A stretch of DNA of 64,000 nt from contig OY970234.1 of assembly GCA_963714125.1 (NCBI GenBank), forward strand, positions 3,038,001-3,102,000, in the 5' to 3' direction. The DNA comes from CAWCAW01 sp963714125 (lineage in GTDB: Bacteria > Actinomycetota > Acidimicrobiia > Acidimicrobiales > UBA8190). Both the position numbers and the translations under genes were made by a program. This document shows, in pieces, positions 10,109 to 19,132 of the stretch; position 1 is the first letter of the stretch, and each line of letters starts with the position of its first letter. The notes under the pieces are model-generated. The model had not been told where the DNA came from, did no database searches, and saw only the letters and a list, made by a program, of their open reading frames with translations.

Positions 10109-11566
10109 ATGAGCATCCTCGTCGTCGACGCCGGCACCTCTGGCGTGCGCGCCGCCATCGTCCAGCCCGACGGCACGGTGGGGACGGTCCACTACAAAGA
10201 GGTGCTGCCTACGTCTCCGGCGCCGGGCTTTGTGGAGTTCGACGCCACCGAGATGGCCGCCGCCGTCTTGAAGGTGGCTCTCGGGGCCCTCGCCGAAGGT
10301 GACCCCGTCCATGCGGTGGGCATCACCAATCAGCGTTCGTCGACCATCGTGTGGGATCGCGCCACCGGAGAGCCGGTAGGGCCGGGCATCGGCTGGCAGG
10401 ACCTTCGCACCGTAGGCATGTGCCTGGTGCTGCGCAGCGATGGCATCCTCGTCGCTCCCAACGAGTCGGCCACCAAGCTGGCCATGCTGTTGGACCTGGC
10501 CGATCCGCAGCGCCAGCGCGACCTGTGTTTCGGCACCGTCGACAGTTGGGTGGCATGGACGTTGTCAGCCGGCGCTCTGCATGTCACCGACGCCACCAAC
10601 GCCGGGGTCACCGGCTTGGTCGATGGCGATGGTGGGAGCTGGAACCCGACCATGCTCGACGCGTTGCGCATCCCCACCGCGGTGCTCCCTACCATCGTCG
10701 ACTCCAGCGGCACGGTGGGTGAAGCCACGGCGTTGCCCGGGGCGCCGCCCATCTGCGGCATCGCGGGCGACCAGCAGGCGTCGCTTATCGGTCAAGGCTG
10801 CACCAGTCCGGGCTTGGCCAAGGCGACCTTCGGTACCGGCGGCATGCTCGACTGCTGCGTCGGTGATACCCGACCGACCTTCGCCCGCCGAGGCGGCGCC
10901 GGCACGTTCCCGATCTGTGCGTGGCGTCGAGCCGGTCACGTGACGTGGGGCGTCGAAGCCGTGATGTTGTCGGCCGGCACCTGCGTGGAATGGCTACGAG
11001 ACGATCTCGGCATCATCGACACCGCCGCGCAGTCCGATGAGATTGCGGCCAGTTGCGAGGACACCGGCGACGTGTGGTTCGTCCCTGCCCTGCTCGGGCT
11101 GGGTACGCCCGTGTGGGATTTCGGGGCTCGGGCCACCTTCGTCGGTATCACCCGAGGTACCAGCCGCGCCCAGATGGTCCGCGCCGTGCTCGAAGGCATC
11201 GCCCAGCGTGGTGCCGACCTCCTCGAGGCAGCCGAAGCCGACACCGGGCTCGGGGTCCCAGCGCTGCGTGTCGATGGGGGGATGTCCGCCAACGTCACCT
11301 TCGTCCAAGCCCTGGCTGACGCCATAGGCCGGCCCGTGGAGGTGTCGCCGGTGCTCGAGGCCACCACCCTGGGCGCCGCCTATCTCGCCGGCATGGCCAT
11401 TGGCACGTGGCACGACGAGTCCGACATTGCCGCGGCATGGCGGCCGAGCCGGGTGGTTGAACCGGCCATCACCGAGGTGACCAGGTCGTCACTGCGGGTG
11501 CGGTGGCTCGAGGCCCGCCAGCGCGCCACCGGCATCATTCCCGAGCTGTCGGCACTGGAGTTCTGA
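10109..11566 (+). CDS. FGGY-family kinase, glycerol-kinase-like with altered substrate pocket
   Basis: A 485-residue sugar/polyol kinase with two actin-like ATPase halves. Motifs aligning with GlpK: DAGTSGVRA, ITNQRSSTIVW, FGTVDSWVAW, CGIAGDQQASLIGQG, FGTGG and LRVDGGMSAN. From my by-eye alignment to E. coli GlpK, glycerol contacts R83, W103 and D245 are kept, but E84 is Ser, Y135 is Asn (PNESATK against PYFSGTK) and F270 is Met. The true substrate may therefore not be glycerol. The frame is open upstream, but ATG 10109, 20 bases after the previous stop, is the natural start. Confidence 0.88.
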   Translation: MSILVVDAGTSGVRAAIVQPDGTVGTVHYKEVLPTSPAPGFVEFDATEMAAAVLKVALGALAEGDPVHAVGITNQRSSTIVWDRATGEPVGPGIGWQDLRTVGMCLVLRSDGILVAPNESATKLAMLLDLADPQRQRDLCFGTVDSWVAWTLSAGALHVTDATNAGVTGLVDGDGGSWNPTMLDALRIPTAVLPTIVDSSGTVGEATALPGAPPICGIAGDQQASLIGQGCTSPGLAKATFGTGGMLDCCVGDTRPTFARRGGAGTFPICAWRRAGHVTWGVEAVMLSAGTCVEWLRDDLGIIDTAAQSDEIAASCEDTGDVWFVPALLGLGTPVWDFGARATFVGITRGTSRAQMVRAVLEGIAQRGADLLEAAEADTGLGVPALRVDGGMSANVTFVQALADAIGRPVEVSPVLEATTLGAAYLAGMAIGTWHDESDIAAAWRPSRVVEPAITEVTRSSLRVRWLEARQRATGIIPELSALEF

Positions 11567-11760
11567 AGCAACCACTGTGGCAGGTGGGGCCAGAAGACTT
11601 TGCGGACCGTGACCCGGGCTCCCCGCCCCGCCGACGTGAGCGTGGCCGGTTACAGAATTCGACCACGGGGCCGATAACGTGTCCAGAAAGTAGGCCCACC
11701 CGGATCGGGGACAGCGTGGAAGGGACAAGGCGGGCGGCGGCTTTCGAGGTTGACCTTGAT

Positions 11761-12714
11761 ATGCCGACCGATTCCGGATCGATGAGCATCGACGGTGCCA
11801 TCGAGCTTGGGCGCTCGCTCGTCTACAACCTCAGCCGGGTTCTGCTCGGCGTGCCCGCCGCACCTGTGGCCGCCGCCGTGGCCGCGCTGAGCGGTGGTCA
11901 TCTCCTTATCGAGGACGTTCCCGGCGTGGGAAAGACGGTGCTGGCGCGCGCCCTCGCCTCGTCACTGGGCGCCGATCTGTCGCGCGTCCAGGGGCACCCT
12001 GACCTGCTGCCATCGGACGTCACCGGTGTGTCGGTGTTCGCCCCCGACACCGGGACATGGGAGTTTCGACCGGGGCCGGTCTTCGCCCACGTCGTCTTGG
12101 TCGACGAGCTCAACCGGACACCGCCTCGCACCCAGGCGGCCTTGCTCGAGACCATGGAAGAGCACCAAGTGACCGTGGACGGCGCCTCGTGGCCCCTGCC
12201 TCGGCCCCACATGGTCATCGCCACCCAAAACGAGGTCTCCCAGCTGGGGACGTATCCGTTGGTCGAGAGCCAGCTGGACCGCTTCGCCATGGCCATGGCC
12301 ATCGGCTATCCCGACGCCGAAACCGAAACCCAGCTGGTGACCCAGCACGGCGGCAAGTTCGCACTCGACGACCTGGCGCCGGTGTGCACCACCGCAACAT
12401 GGATGGCAGCCCAACGCGCCACCGAAACGGTCACCGTCGCGGCACCGGTGGCTCAGTACGCCGTCGATCTGTGCCGCGCCAGCCGCACGGTGGCGGGGGT
12501 TCGCTTGGGGGCCAGCCCCCGCGCTGCCATCTGGCTCATTCGTTCGGCCCAGGCCCACGCCGTACTGTCCGAACGAACCTACGTAGCCCCCGACGACATC
12601 AAGGCGGTGGCCGTGGCCTGTCTGGCCCACCGCATGGTCACCGACGCCGGCGTCGAACACGGCACTGGCGTGGTGCGTCACCTTCTCGAGACCACACCGG
12701 CACCTCGTCCGTGA
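11761..12714 (+). CDS. MoxR-type AAA+ ATPase
   Basis: About 317 residues. Walker A is EDVPGVGKT and Walker B is VVLVDELNRTPP, followed by the MoxR signature LLETMEEHQVTVDG and the sensor region FVIATQNE-like MVIATQNEVSQLGTYPL. MoxR ATPases act as chaperones that mature or insert metal centres in partner protein complexes, often with DUF58 and von Willebrand or transglutaminase partners. Here DUF58 and transglutaminase genes follow with overlapping codons. The start is uncertain: ATG 11761, ATG 11782 or a GTG at 11716 are all in frame. Confidence 0.9.
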   Translation: MPTDSGSMSIDGAIELGRSLVYNLSRVLLGVPAAPVAAAVAALSGGHLLIEDVPGVGKTVLARALASSLGADLSRVQGHPDLLPSDVTGVSVFAPDTGTWEFRPGPVFAHVVLVDELNRTPPRTQAALLETMEEHQVTVDGASWPLPRPHMVIATQNEVSQLGTYPLVESQLDRFAMAMAIGYPDAETETQLVTQHGGKFALDDLAPVCTTATWMAAQRATETVTVAAPVAQYAVDLCRASRTVAGVRLGASPRAAIWLIRSAQAHAVLSERTYVAPDDIKAVAVACLAHRMVTDAGVEHGTGVVRHLLETTPAPRP

Positions 12715-13775
12715 CCGCTTGGCCCGGTAGGTCGCGCCGGGCAGGCGAAAAGCACGGCGCTCGTCACACCGGCACTTCCCGGCGTGCTCGTCGCTCGTCG
12801 CGCCGACGCTTCGGACCTCTGCGCCCGGCCGTACCGGTCATCAGCTCGGCCGCCGTGGTGGTGGCCTGGCAGCTCGTCGCCCACAACAGCGGGGCGGGCT
12901 GGGTGCAGGCACTCGGCGACGTGGTGTGCGGAACGTTGGCACTCGGGCTGGTGGCCCCCGCCGTGATCTGTGCACGAGCCACCGTGCGTGTGGTGTCGGC
13001 CCCCCGAAACGCCAGCGCCGGCCTACCCGTTGAGGTGCAGATGTCGGCCACGACACGGCTGCGCATCCAGCCCATTGATCCGGCCGGACCCGAACAGTTC
13101 GTGGGGCCTGCTGTCGGTCGTAGCGGAGGCCCCTCGTCGCCTGACTCTGTGACCTTGCTCCCCACCGGTCGCGGCGTGCACACGACGTTGTCGGTGGAGA
13201 TCGCCACCGCCTCGCCCTTTGGATTCCTGTGGTGGCGACGGCGTATCACGGTGGCACTCCCCGCCGACCTCCACGTTGGTCCGCGTCTGGGCGAGCCCTA
13301 CGCGGCGGCGAACCGTCTCGAGCGAAACGACGGAGACAGCCGACACCGGGCGCCCGCCGTGATCGGCGAGCCCCGCTCCGTGCGTCCCTACCGGCCCGGC
13401 GACCACCGGCACTGGGTGCACTGGCCCGCGACCGCGCACCGCGGGGATCTCATGGTGCGCGAAATGGAAGGGCCCAATGCCGAACCAGTCACCGTAACGG
13501 TACGGCTTCCCGCCGACACCGGTCGGGCTGAATCGTTGGCCGAGCGAGCGCTGGGCACGGTGGTGAGGCTTCTCGACACCGGCACGGTTGTGGTCCTCGT
13601 CACCGATGAGGCCTCGGGTCCATGTATTGCCCCGGTGGGCGACCGGCTCACCGCACAGCGGCGGTTGGCTCGAGCCGTGAGCAACGTCGCCGACGCTTCT
13701 GCCGGAACCGACGTTGCCGATGGCGCGGTGGTGGTGGGTGACGACCGGACCTCGGTGCGGCGGGGACCGCGATGA
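12711..13775 (+). CDS. DUF58 domain-containing membrane protein
   Basis: A 354-residue protein beginning at a GTG that overlaps the MoxR stop (GTGA). A very basic N-terminus (RRARRSSRRR) precedes hydrophobic segments around residues 40-90. The DUF58 core motif follows: RPYRPGDHRHWVHWPATAHRGDLMVREME. DUF58 proteins are partners of MoxR ATPases and resemble von Willebrand A domains. The long frame upstream of 12711 is antisense/out-of-frame MoxR and is not part of the gene. Confidence 0.88.
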   Translation: MTAWPGRSRRAGEKHGARHTGTSRRARRSSRRRFGPLRPAVPVISSAAVVVAWQLVAHNSGAGWVQALGDVVCGTLALGLVAPAVICARATVRVVSAPRNASAGLPVEVQMSATTRLRIQPIDPAGPEQFVGPAVGRSGGPSSPDSVTLLPTGRGVHTTLSVEIATASPFGFLWWRRRITVALPADLHVGPRLGEPYAAANRLERNDGDSRHRAPAVIGEPRSVRPYRPGDHRHWVHWPATAHRGDLMVREMEGPNAEPVTVTVRLPADTGRAESLAERALGTVVRLLDTGTVVVLVTDEASGPCIAPVGDRLTAQRRLARAVSNVADASAGTDVADGAVVVGDDRTSVRRGPR

Positions 13776-15961
13776 CTCTTCTCGATCGCATCAAGAGCGC
13801 CAATCGACCGGGTCCACCCGAGCATTCGATCGCCCTGCGCGTGGCGTGTGGGGCCGCCGTGGTCATCGGCGTCGCCGCCTGCTGGGCCGAAAGCGAGCTG
13901 TCCCCAGTTGTCACCGTCACCGCTATCGGCTTGGTGACGGTGGGGATGCTGTTTTCGTACTTGACCCGCAACCGGCCGCGCGCCTGGGTCAAGGTGTTGC
14001 TGGCGCTCGGCGCGTTGAGCGCATTCTTTTGGTTCTTCCATCAGCTCACCGGCCAAGGGCTCTACGACATCAACACTGTGGAGGACCCTTTGGCCGTGCT
14101 GTTCGTGTGGATCCAGGTCACCCACGCCTTTGACGTGCCGGCCCGGCGCGACCTCGCCTTTTCACTGGCGGGTTCAGCCAGTCTCATGGCCGTCGCCGCC
14201 GCCCAAGCCATCAACCTCTCGTTCGCGTTGTATGCATTGCCCTGGATTGCCGTCAGCCTGTGGGGACTCGTCGGTCTGTGGCACTCCGCCAGTGGGGGTG
14301 GCCGGGTGTCGTGGCGTGCCCTTGTCGCCACCCTGGTCGGCGTATCCGTGCTCACCACCGCGGTGCTCCTGGTGCTTCCGGCGCCGAACGTGGCCGGAAA
14401 GATCGACTTCCCGGCCGACCCCGGAGCCGGCCTGAACGTGGCCAACCCGGGAGGATTGGCAGGTGATTCGAGCAACGCGTCGGAGCCGGCTCGAGCCGGC
14501 ACTCCGGCCGGGGCCGACCGGATGGGTGGGTACCTGGGATTCTCCAACCGCCTCGATACGGCGCTACGCGGTTCGCTGGGCAACACCGTGGTCATGCGGG
14601 TGCGCGCTCAGCGACCTTCCTATTGGGTGGGGGAAACCTTCGACACCTGGAACGGTGAGAACTGGAAGACCAGCTACGTCCAACCACTGATCTTGAGCTC
14701 AGGATCGCCGTACTACCTCCCTCCGGCCCAAGGCGAGCTCCCGGGGGGCCAAAGCGACCTGCAGACGTTCTACGTGGCCCAGTCCACGCCTGACTTGGTC
14801 TTCCACGCCGATGACGTACGCGAGGTGTGGTTCCCGGCACGTGACATATTCGTCGACCCCAACGACACCATCGTCTCCCCCATCGGCTTGGGATCGGGCG
14901 CCATCTACACCGTCGACTCGGAGGTCGACCCGGTGACGGCGACACAGCTGGACGCCGCCAACAACGCGCAGCCCACTGAAGGCCTTGGGATCAAGGCGGC
15001 GCGCGACTACACCGAGCTCCCCTACGCCTACCCCCGCGCCTATGCGTTGGCGCAGTCGGTGATCGCCGCCGACAATGCCACAACCACCTACGAGAAAGTC
15101 CAGGCCCTCATCGGGTGGATGGCCAGGCACGTCAAGTACTCCACCACCATCCCTCCTCTGCCGCCGGGAGCCGACACCGTCAACACGTTCCTCTTCCAGC
15201 AGCGCGTGGGTTTTTGCGAGCAGATCTCCACCGCCCTGGCCGTGATGCTGCGCACCGAGGGCATCGCCACGCGCGAGACCGTCGGGTACGTCCCCGGGTC
15301 ATACAACCCGATCACCGACCTGTGGCAGGTCGAAGCGCGCGACGCCCACGCCTGGGTACAGGTGTGGTTCCCCGGCTACGGCTGGCAAAGCTTTGATCCC
15401 ACCGCCGTGGTGCCTCTGGCCAATCCAGCTCCGGGGTCCACCTTGGTGCACGATGCCACCGACGCCCTTCGTCATGTTCCCGCCCTGCCCGTGGGCATCC
15501 CGCTGGCCCTCGGTGTCGGCGTATGGGTGCTGATGGTGTGGCGCCGTCGCCGTCCCGCCAACTGGATGGAACTGGTGGCCCGACGCATGGAACAAAAAGG
15601 AGCCCACGCGGGGCGGCGCCGGGGACCCGGTGAGACACTGGCCGAGTACGCGGCCGCGCTCGACGACCTCTCCGCAGACCGTTCCGGCTCATGGCGAGCG
15701 CTGGCCTGGATGGTAGAGGCAGCCGCCTATGGCGAGCCTGGCCCCGGGCTCGACAGCCGACGCCAGGAGGCACTGGCCATGTCGCGCGCGCTGCGCTTGG
15801 CGCGCCGCCGGGGCCGAAGCGAACAAAGCACCGACGCCGGCCGCGACGGCCGCGACGACGAACTCGCCAACGTGGTCAGGGTTGGTGGGCCAGGGCCTCG
15901 TCGAAGCTCGACCCCGCCTCGAGAAGCGCCCGATACCCCATCAGCTGGCGCGGACGACTGA
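13772..15961 (+). CDS. Transglutaminase-like membrane protein (TgpA type)
   Basis: A 729-residue protein overlapping the DUF58 gene as ATGA. The N-terminal ~220 residues contain five or six hydrophobic segments. A large extracytoplasmic domain carries the papain-like triad: Cys in RVGFCEQIS (about residue 482), His in DAHAWVQVWF (about 523) and Asp in SFDPT (about 540). One more membrane segment near residue 575 precedes a cytoplasmic tail of DUF4129 type. The MoxR-DUF58-transglutaminase trio is a recurrent actinobacterial operon of unknown physiological substrate. Its last 86 bases overlap the convergent reductase gene. Confidence 0.92.
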   Translation: MTLLDRIKSANRPGPPEHSIALRVACGAAVVIGVAACWAESELSPVVTVTAIGLVTVGMLFSYLTRNRPRAWVKVLLALGALSAFFWFFHQLTGQGLYDINTVEDPLAVLFVWIQVTHAFDVPARRDLAFSLAGSASLMAVAAAQAINLSFALYALPWIAVSLWGLVGLWHSASGGGRVSWRALVATLVGVSVLTTAVLLVLPAPNVAGKIDFPADPGAGLNVANPGGLAGDSSNASEPARAGTPAGADRMGGYLGFSNRLDTALRGSLGNTVVMRVRAQRPSYWVGETFDTWNGENWKTSYVQPLILSSGSPYYLPPAQGELPGGQSDLQTFYVAQSTPDLVFHADDVREVWFPARDIFVDPNDTIVSPIGLGSGAIYTVDSEVDPVTATQLDAANNAQPTEGLGIKAARDYTELPYAYPRAYALAQSVIAADNATTTYEKVQALIGWMARHVKYSTTIPPLPPGADTVNTFLFQQRVGFCEQISTALAVMLRTEGIATRETVGYVPGSYNPITDLWQVEARDAHAWVQVWFPGYGWQSFDPTAVVPLANPAPGSTLVHDATDALRHVPALPVGIPLALGVGVWVLMVWRRRRPANWMELVARRMEQKGAHAGRRRGPGETLAEYAAALDDLSADRSGSWRALAWMVEAAAYGEPGPGLDSRRQEALAMSRALRLARRRGRSEQSTDAGRDGRDDELANVVRVGGPGPRRSSTPPREAPDTPSAGADD

Positions 15962-17141
15962 ACCCGAGCGCGGCGCTGAGGCGGCCGTGCTGACCGTACA
16001 GGGCGACAAACCGACCTTCGTCTACCGAGCCGTCGACCACCACCACCTCAGCGTCAGGCGAGGGGAATCCAATCATCTGGATTTTCACCTCGTATTGGTC
16101 CGACCAGAAGTACGGCACCGGCGCATACTCCTCGGCTTGACCGCGTCCCGCCACCAGGTTCCGGGCGGCCACCACACCCTGTTCCGCGGCGTTGGTCCAA
16201 TGCTCGATGCGGACATGGGCCTGTTGGCGCACAGAGAACCAACGCGCCACGTCGCCGGCTACCACGATGTCGTCGGTGGCGTGCAAGGTGGCATCGACCA
16301 TCACTCCATCATCGACCTCGAGCCCTGAGCCTTGTAGCCAATCGGTGGCAGGTTGGACCCCGACTCCGACAACAACGATGTCGCCGTTGAGCACCGAGCC
16401 ATCCGAAAGCTCGAGACCGACCACCCGCGTCGTGGCCCCAGGCCCTGACGCCGACGTATTGGGCACGTGGTCTTCGGTCACGAGGCCGACGACTCCCGTG
16501 CTGGTGCGCAAGTCGACGCCATGGCGCGTATGGAGAGCGCCGCACGCAGCGCCCATCTCCTCGCCCAAGGCGCGCCCCAGAGGCACGGCCAAAGCCTCGA
16601 CTACGGTCACATCCACGGCGCGCTGGTGACACGTTGCCGCCACCTCCGCACCGATGAACCCGGCGCCCACCACGATCAGCTTCGTCCCGTCGAGGGCGGT
16701 GGCACTGGCGATGGCCATGGCGTCGTCAAGGGTGCGCAAGGTGTGCACGCCGGACACGCCTTCCGCTCCGGACAACGTCCGTGGACGAGAGCCGGTGGCA
16801 ATCACCAGTCCGTCGTAGCCGATCGATGCTTCGCCACCTTCGTCGCCGTCGAGGTGAACAACGTGCCCCTCGACATCGAGGCGCGTGGCCGTGGTGCCCA
16901 GGCGAAGGTCGAGCCCCAGAGCATCGAGCTTGTCGTCGTCACGCAGACGCACGCGATCGAGGCCCCACGTTCCAGCCAGGAATTGCTTGGAGAGTGGGGG
17001 CCGGTCGTAGGGCAGATGGCGCTCGGCACCTACAAGGACGATCTGGCCCTGGTGACCATCGGTCCGAAGCGTCTCGGCGGCGCGCAAACCGGCCAAGGAG
17101 GCGCCGACGACGACGACGGTCGCATCACGATGTAAGGCCAA
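15876..17141 (-). CDS. FAD-dependent ferredoxin reductase (BphA4-like)
   Basis: A 421-residue NAD(P)H:ferredoxin-type reductase. The FAD loop is VVVGASLAGLRAAETLR at the N-terminus, PYDRPPLSKQ follows, ATGSRPR is the central motif, and VVGAGFIGAEVAAT is the NAD-binding loop. VVAGDVARW is the second FAD motif, and a C-terminal reductase domain is present. Such enzymes feed electrons to Rieske or P450 ferredoxins, but no such partner lies nearby. It overlaps the transglutaminase gene tail-to-tail by 86 bases. The MBL-fold gene ends 3 bases upstream, so the two are co-transcribed. Confidence 0.92.
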   Translation of the reverse strand: MALHRDATVVVVGASLAGLRAAETLRTDGHQGQIVLVGAERHLPYDRPPLSKQFLAGTWGLDRVRLRDDDKLDALGLDLRLGTTATRLDVEGHVVHLDGDEGGEASIGYDGLVIATGSRPRTLSGAEGVSGVHTLRTLDDAMAIASATALDGTKLIVVGAGFIGAEVAATCHQRAVDVTVVEALAVPLGRALGEEMGAACGALHTRHGVDLRTSTGVVGLVTEDHVPNTSASGPGATTRVVGLELSDGSVLNGDIVVVGVGVQPATDWLQGSGLEVDDGVMVDATLHATDDIVVAGDVARWFSVRQQAHVRIEHWTNAAEQGVVAARNLVAGRGQAEEYAPVPYFWSDQYEVKIQMIGFPSPDAEVVVVDGSVDEGRFVALYGQHGRLSAALGFSRPRQLMGYRALLEAGSSFDEALAHQP

Positions 17142-17144
17142 CCG

Positions 17145-17861
17145 TCAGGTTCCGAACATGGTCATCCACTGCTCGGGCGTGCGCAGTCGGAAGACATAAT
17201 TTCTCGCCCGAGTGTCGCCCAGGCGGGCCGAAGGCTCCGGCGAATACAGGTGGCCCGGGTACAGCACGGTGTCGTCATCGAAACGGGCCAAGCGGGTGGT
17301 AAGCGACTCGTACATCTGCTCAGGATCGCCGCCGGGAAGGTCGGTGCGTCCGCATCCGTCGAGGAACAAGGTGTCGCCGGCAACGAGCCTGCCCCGCACC
17401 CAGAAACACTGGCTCCCCGGTGTGTGCCCGGGGGTGTGAATGAGCTCGACCTCCACGTCACCCACCGTCACGACATCGCCGCTGTCGTGGACAGCGAGAT
17501 CGGACTCCCCCACGCCGGTGGCCCGGACCACCCAGGGTGCCTCGGCCCGCTGCACGTGGACGGGAACTGCCCCGGCCTCGAGCAAGTCGGTGACACCCTC
17601 GAGCCGGTAACCCATCAGATCTCCCCCCACATGATCGGGGTGATAGTGGGTGGCGAGAACACCAGCCACGCGCATGCCGTCGGCGCTGAGAATGTCAACA
17701 ATTTCGGACACGTCATAGGCGGGGTCGACGACCAACGCCTCGCCGCTGCCGCGGTCACCGATGAGGTACGTGAAGTTGACCATCTGCTGAGCGATGGGAT
17801 CATCGGCCGCGAAGTCACGTCCCGAGAGGAGCTGGCGGAAATAGAGATTGTCGTCGTCCAT
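17145..17861 (-). CDS. MBL-fold metallo-hydrolase (glyoxalase II / persulfide dioxygenase-like)
   Basis: A 238-residue metallo-beta-lactamase-fold enzyme. The metal site is THYHPDHVGGD, then HTPGHTPGSQCFW, AGDTLF and LYPGHLYSPEPS near the end. This ligand order fits glyoxalase II and persulfide-dioxygenase relatives, which act on thioesters or persulfides. An insertion around residues 80-115 separates the first two motifs. Pairing with a flavin reductase (3-base gap) may hint at thiol redox work, but the substrate is unknown. Confidence 0.88.
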   Translation of the reverse strand: MDDDNLYFRQLLSGRDFAADDPIAQQMVNFTYLIGDRGSGEALVVDPAYDVSEIVDILSADGMRVAGVLATHYHPDHVGGDLMGYRLEGVTDLLEAGAVPVHVQRAEAPWVVRATGVGESDLAVHDSGDVVTVGDVEVELIHTPGHTPGSQCFWVRGRLVAGDTLFLDGCGRTDLPGGDPEQMYESLTTRLARFDDDTVLYPGHLYSPEPSARLGDTRARNYVFRLRTPEQWMTMFGT

Positions 17862-17923
17862 GCCGAGGGTGAGGATACCCGGTACCAGACGGCGTCAATC
17901 ACCGCCGGGCGAGTTCGCTACCG

Positions 17924-18424
17924 CTAGCGATAGACCCGCCTGCTGAACAGGGCATGGGGCCCGCCCACCCTGTCCAAGAAGACCATCCCGTCAAGGTGGT
18001 CGAGTTCGTGCAGCACGGCTCGCGCCTCGAATGCATCGACGTCGAGCACGCGTCGTTGCCCGTCGATGTCGAGTCCGGCCACGGTGAGGCGCGTGGCGCG
18101 GGCCACGTCGCCGGTCAGATCGGGCACGCTCATGCAACCCTCGCGCGCCAACTCGGGCAACTCGGCGTGCAACACCTCAGGGTCGAACAACACCACAATC
18201 CCGTGACACGAGTGGGCTTTGCGATGACCGGCGACATCGATGACAAAGGCGCGCCGTCCTACGCCGATCTGTGGCGCCGCCAACCCGACACACGCCGGCG
18301 ACACCTGCATGGTGTCCACCAGATCCTCAGCCAACTGTCGCGCCGCCGCGTCGATCTGGCCCACCGCCACCGAAGGCGTGGTCAGCACCGGATGCGGCAG
18401 CCTCAGGACTTCTCGAACCGCCAA
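17924..18424 (-). CDS. def: Peptide deformylase
   Basis: A 166-residue metalloprotease that removes the formyl group from nascent proteins. The three PDF motifs are present: CVGLAAPQIG (normally GVGLAAPQIG), EGCMSVP with the metal-binding Cys, and HELDHLDG with the two metal-binding histidines and catalytic Glu. The first motif carries Cys in place of Gly and the third has HELDH in place of the commoner QHExDH, both mild variants. Not next to fmt here. It sits 46 bases downstream of the ACT-domain gene on the same strand. Confidence 0.93.
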   Translation of the reverse strand: MAVREVLRLPHPVLTTPSVAVGQIDAAARQLAEDLVDTMQVSPACVGLAAPQIGVGRRAFVIDVAGHRKAHSCHGIVVLFDPEVLHAELPELAREGCMSVPDLTGDVARATRLTVAGLDIDGQRRVLDVDAFEARAVLHELDHLDGMVFLDRVGGPHALFSRRVYR

Positions 18425-18470
18425 TGTCGCTTGCTCGTCTCGCGGTCGTACCCTCGGGACACGGACGTCC

Positions 18471-19028
18471 TCACAAAATGTCCGCCGGGTCCGGGAGCAC
18501 CGTGCAGTGCACCCCGAGATCGGCGCCCACCTGACGGATCTTCTCGGCGGCAGCGTCCCCGGCCCGCCCGGCCGGCATCACGACGCGAAGCGTCATCACG
18601 TACACGGGCGCATCGGTCTCACCCACAAGATGGGTGGCCAGGTCAACCACATTGCCGCCGGCATCGGCCAGGGCCTTGGTGATGCCGTGGACGATCCCGG
18701 TGTGATCGGCACCGTGGACGGCCACCGTCCACGGCTCGCCCGAGTTCGGCGTGCCGTCGGCCCGCGCACCGGAGACTGGCTCGTCGGTCAAGGCGCGCAC
18801 CGCCACCACGAGATCGAGTTGGCCGGCCACATCGGCCAGGGCTGCATCCAAGGCTTCGACGGTGACCGCATCGGGGGCGGCAATCACCAGGAGGACGGCG
18901 AAATGACCCTGGAGGATCGACATAGTCGAATCTTCGAGGTTGCACTCGAGATCGACGAGGACCGCGCTGAGCGCGGCGGCGATACCAGGGCGGTCAACGC
19001 CGAGAGCGCTCAAGGAGAACCGGGTCAT
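18471..19028 (-). CDS. Tandem ACT-domain protein (GcvR-like)
   Basis: A 185-residue protein of two ACT domains: residues 1-80 begin RFSLSALGVDRPGIAAAL and residues ~95-175 begin WTVAVHGADHTGIVHGI. The DRPGI and DHTGI turns are the amino-acid-binding loops. The architecture is that of the glycine cleavage system repressor GcvR, but actinobacterial versions are not proven to regulate gcv. The frame is open past ATG 19028, but the extension overlaps the divergent acyl-CoA synthetase promoter. Confidence 0.85.
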   Translation of the reverse strand: MTRFSLSALGVDRPGIAAALSAVLVDLECNLEDSTMSILQGHFAVLLVIAAPDAVTVEALDAALADVAGQLDLVVAVRALTDEPVSGARADGTPNSGEPWTVAVHGADHTGIVHGITKALADAGGNVVDLATHLVGETDAPVYVMTLRVVMPAGRAGDAAAEKIRQVGADLGVHCTVLPDPADIL

Positions 19029-19132
19029 GGCCTCATCTTGCCTCATGGGTGGGCTCCAACCGCGGCGCGCGGTGCTCGCCCTAGAGTTCGTCGAGCACCC
19101 GTGGCCGGGTCGCATCGGTGGGGAGGGCGGCG

